The translations under genes and the position numbers were made by a program. From positions 29,773 to 93,772 of the forward strand of contig QPMI01000656.1 of the NCBI GenBank assembly GCA_004431415.1: a stretch of DNA of 64,000 nt, given 5' to 3'. Source of the stretch: Cyanophora paradoxa (lineage: Eukaryota; Glaucocystophyceae; Cyanophorales; Cyanophoraceae). Below the pieces are notes generated by a model that was not told the DNA's origin, made no database searches, and worked only from the letters and a program-made list of their open reading frames with translations. This document shows positions 61,945 to 64,000 of this stretch, piece after piece. Position 1 is the first letter of the stretch, and the number at the start of each line of letters is the position of its first letter.

Positions 61945-63996
61945 TTAGGTCGGGTCCCGTGGCTGCTGCTGCCGGCTGCCGCCGCCACACGCCTCCGCGT
62001 ACACGTTGCCGTCGCCTCCGGCCGGGGCTTGCCCATCGTTGTCGCCGCCGTCCTCCCCGTCCCAGTTGAGACGGCGTCCAGCACCGCCGGCCCAGTTTCC
62101 GCCGTCCCGTCCGCCTGGCCCGCCAGGCCCGTCGTTCCCGTCGCGTTGACCACCGTTGCGCGCAATGCGCTCGTCGTGCCGATCGCCGGCGCCGCGGGCC
62201 TGGCCGCCGTGTCCATCCCGTCCGCCGTGCCCGTTGCGGCCGCCGTGCTGGCCGGCGCGTTCACGTGCACCACCTACATGTACCCCCCCTGCGTCAGCGC
62301 TCTGGGCGCAGCCCGTGCATGGGGCGGTGTGGGGCCTACCCTGGCCACCCCCAGCATCGTCATCGGCGCCCTGTGCTCCGCCATGCTGGCCATCTCCATG
62401 CTGTACCCCCCCACCTCCAGCGCCACGGTCAGCATGCGCCTCTTCGATATCTCGGCCGTCTGCAGGGGCACCCACATGGTCGGCCCTCAGGCATTGGGCC
62501 CCAGCTTGCCAGGGCTCAGTGCGGTACTCACCGCGTTCTCGTGCATCCCCCATGTCGGCGTCACCCTCGGCGTCCCCTGCGTGGTGATCTTCGCCCTCGC
62601 CATCTGCGTGGGTGCCCGCCGCATTGGTGATCTGGGTGTCCCCCCCGCAGTATTCGGGGCAGTGCTCACGCTGGCCCATGCCGCCGTGTTCATCGTTGCG
62701 GTGTACCCCCCCCTCTCCAGCTCCACGGTCAGCGTCATCGTCTCGGTCGTCATCTCCTACGATAGTGCCCTCATGGTCAGTCCTTCTGATTGGAGGACGG
62801 TCGCTAGCACGGGGGCAGGGGCGGTGCGGACTCTCGTTCTCGTCGTCGGCGTCATTAGGGTCGACGTCGACGTCGTCGTCGGCATCGTTGCGGTTCCCGG
62901 CGCCCCCGTTCCGGTGTCCCCTGTGGCCCTCGTCGTCGCGTGTCGCCTCCAGGGTTCGCTCCTTGCCTCCGCCGGCCAGTCCGCCGTCGCCAGCTGCGCC
63001 TTGGCCTTGGTTTCCGTCACCCTCAGCTTGCCGGCTGCCTCGTTCGCCCCCCTCTTCGCGATCGCCACGGTCTTGGCCCCCGCCGCTGCGCCTGCCGCCG
63101 GGCGCCTGATCGTCGTCTCCCTGCTGAGCGTCCTCATATTCACTGTCCGAGTGCTGATCGCGGTGCTGCTGGCCGCGGTGGCGATGGCGCTCGGGTGACG
63201 GGGATGGCGGGCCCCGCCGGGGCCGGGGGGCGTTCTGCGGGGCGCCCTCGAGTTCGCCCTGGCGCCGGCGCCGCGCGCATTGGTTCTGGGCAACGCCATC
63301 GGCGGGTGGGTCGTGAGCGGGGCGCACGGGACTGGCGACCAGCGCCACTGGGGGGTCATCAGCTGGGCGGGCCCGGGCCTGTGATCGTTTGAGTGGGGCT
63401 GGGCGACTACAGCAGGGCAAGAGGGCGGCGGGGCTCACTGGCATGGGCGCCGGGATGGGTCTAGAGCTCGACGAGCTCGGGAGTGACGCCGCGGGCACCT
63501 GTGATGGCCCAGCGGCAGATGCGAAGTACTGGCGGAGGTCGTTACGCTGCGGTTTCGCTTTGTGAGGGCGACTGGGGGAGGTGCCAACCGGGTGCCGGGG
63601 AAGTAATGGGCGCACTGCTACGGGGCCGACGGCGCCAGCCTCGCCGGCGCCTTGTCCGCGGCGTGCTGGTTGGCTGCCACTACGTGCGCCGGGCCGGGCG
63701 GCGTCCGATTGGTCCGGATTCTGCACATGAAGGGAGGTATGAACGGGTGAATCGGTGGTTGCAGGCGGGAGCGTCAGGTTCCGGACCATTCGGGGGTTGC
63801 CATTTCGGTTTGGCGTGTCGCCCGGCCTGTATCCACGCATAGACTTCTCCGTGTGGCGGCGGGACGGGGTGGCCGGCTCTGCCGACTGCGGGCGTTGTCG
63901 CTTCGATCCCGGCCCGGTTTCCGGGCCACGGCCAGTTCGGGGGTCAGCCGCCGCGTTGGGGTCGTCGTTGCTGTCAGCATCGTCGTCAGGCGCCAT
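61945..63996 (-). CDS. Disordered acidic Gly/Asp-rich ORF (683 aa)
   Basis: A long open frame whose ATG is the last three bases' neighbourhood of the window (63996), so the real start may lie outside. The N-terminal ~330 residues are Pro/Ser/Arg-rich with QRNDLRQYFASAAGPSQV. The rest is Asp/Gly/His/Arg-rich with an internal imperfect repeat (DRGAGxGGV…HGG at about 62.7 and 62.4 kb). No folded domain is seen. It is followed in the same orientation by the frame-broken coding region. It could be ORF1 of a mobile element or a host gene's disordered N-terminal half. The plus strand also has a 418-codon hydrophobic frame here, taken as its shadow. Confidence 0.4.
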   Translation of the reverse strand: MAPDDDADSNDDPNAAADPRTGRGPETGPGSKRQRPQSAEPATPSRRHTEKSMRGYRPGDTPNRNGNPRMVRNLTLPPATTDSPVHTSLHVQNPDQSDAARPGARSGSQPARRGQGAGEAGAVGPVAVRPLLPRHPVGTSPSRPHKAKPQRNDLRQYFASAAGPSQVPAASLPSSSSSRPIPAPMPVSPAALLPCCSRPAPLKRSQARARPADDPPVALVASPVRPAHDPPADGVAQNQCARRRRQGELEGAPQNAPRPRRGPPSPSPERHRHRGQQHRDQHSDSEYEDAQQGDDDQAPGGRRSGGGQDRGDREEGGERGSRQAEGDGNQGQGAAGDGGLAGGGKERTLEATRDDEGHRGHRNGGAGNRNDADDDVDVDPNDADDENESPHRPCPRASDRPPIRRTDHEGTIVGDDDRDDDADRGAGEGGVHRNDEHGGMGQREHCPEYCGGDTQITNAAGTHADGEGEDHHAGDAEGDADMGDARERGEYRTEPWQAGAQCLRADHVGAPADGRDIEEAHADRGAGGGGVQHGDGQHGGAQGADDDAGGGQGRPHTAPCTGCAQSADAGGVHVGGARERAGQHGGRNGHGGRDGHGGQARGAGDRHDERIARNGGQRDGNDGPGGPGGRDGGNWAGGAGRRLNWDGEDGGDNDGQAPAGGDGNVYAEACGGGSRQQQPRDPT

Positions 63997-64000
63997 CCGG

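Noticed and set aside
61942-63198. 418-codon plus-strand frame resembling a multi-span membrane protein
   Set aside because: It is the complement of a Gly/Asp/His-rich minus frame; hydrophobicity follows from antisense of GAC/GAT/GGN codons. No family signature or splice context.

Overview
This is a GC-rich nuclear window from a eukaryote. The genes are split by many short spliceosomal introns, and their products are eukaryotic: NatD-type histone acetyltransferase, SUV39-type SET methyltransferase, F-box/leucine-rich-repeat proteins, a RING finger protein and a cyclic-nucleotide-binding protein. One ApaG-domain protein has an organelle-presequence-like N terminus. Together with the very high GC content and C-rich introns of about 35-180 nt, this suggests a unicellular alga or other GC-rich protist, but the sequence alone does not fix the group. 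I found no rRNA, tRNA or CRISPR array.

Layout. 1-3.6 kb is low-complexity and repeat-rich (C-tract, a 199-bp tandem repeat). 3.6-43.6 kb is a compact gene region: a small Ala-rich ORF (-), a Gln-rich beta-domain protein (-), an F-box/LRR gene (+), an LRR gene with an acidic tail (+), an LRR-like fragment (+), a short-chain dehydrogenase (-), NatD/NAA40 (-), a folate-receptor-like secreted protein (+), a two-CNB-domain protein (-), a UVR-ApaG protein (-), a RING protein (+), a second F-box/LRR gene (-), a coiled-coil protein (+), an unknown small gene (-), a SUV39-like methyltransferase (+), an LRR pseudogene scrap (+), and a long TPR-like gene (-). Several neighbours are divergent pairs sharing 218-394 bp between start codons. 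For seven genes I derived exon models whose splice phases close exactly (2+9+5+7+4+7+5 = 39 introns); the 248-aa gene at 35.4 kb also closes (3 introns), and the SET gene is partly resolved.

43.6-48.7 kb is gene-poor, comparatively AT-rich and full of satellites: a 175-bp tandem repeat, a 17-bp inverted repeat and a 133-bp tandem array. 48.73-58.4 kb is a decayed non-LTR retrotransposon (LINE) on the minus strand, with endonuclease, reverse transcriptase, RNase H, a CCHC finger and, unusually, an Ulp1/C48-type cysteine protease domain followed by another Cys/His finger, ending in AATAAA plus poly(A). 58.4-64 kb holds repeats, a frame-broken unrecognised coding region and a 683-residue disordered acidic ORF running off or starting at the window end. 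The LINE-Ulp1 architecture and the splice signals (GTGCGC/GCGCGC donors, about one in five GC-AG, (CCCCG)n-like introns) are the most interesting signals.
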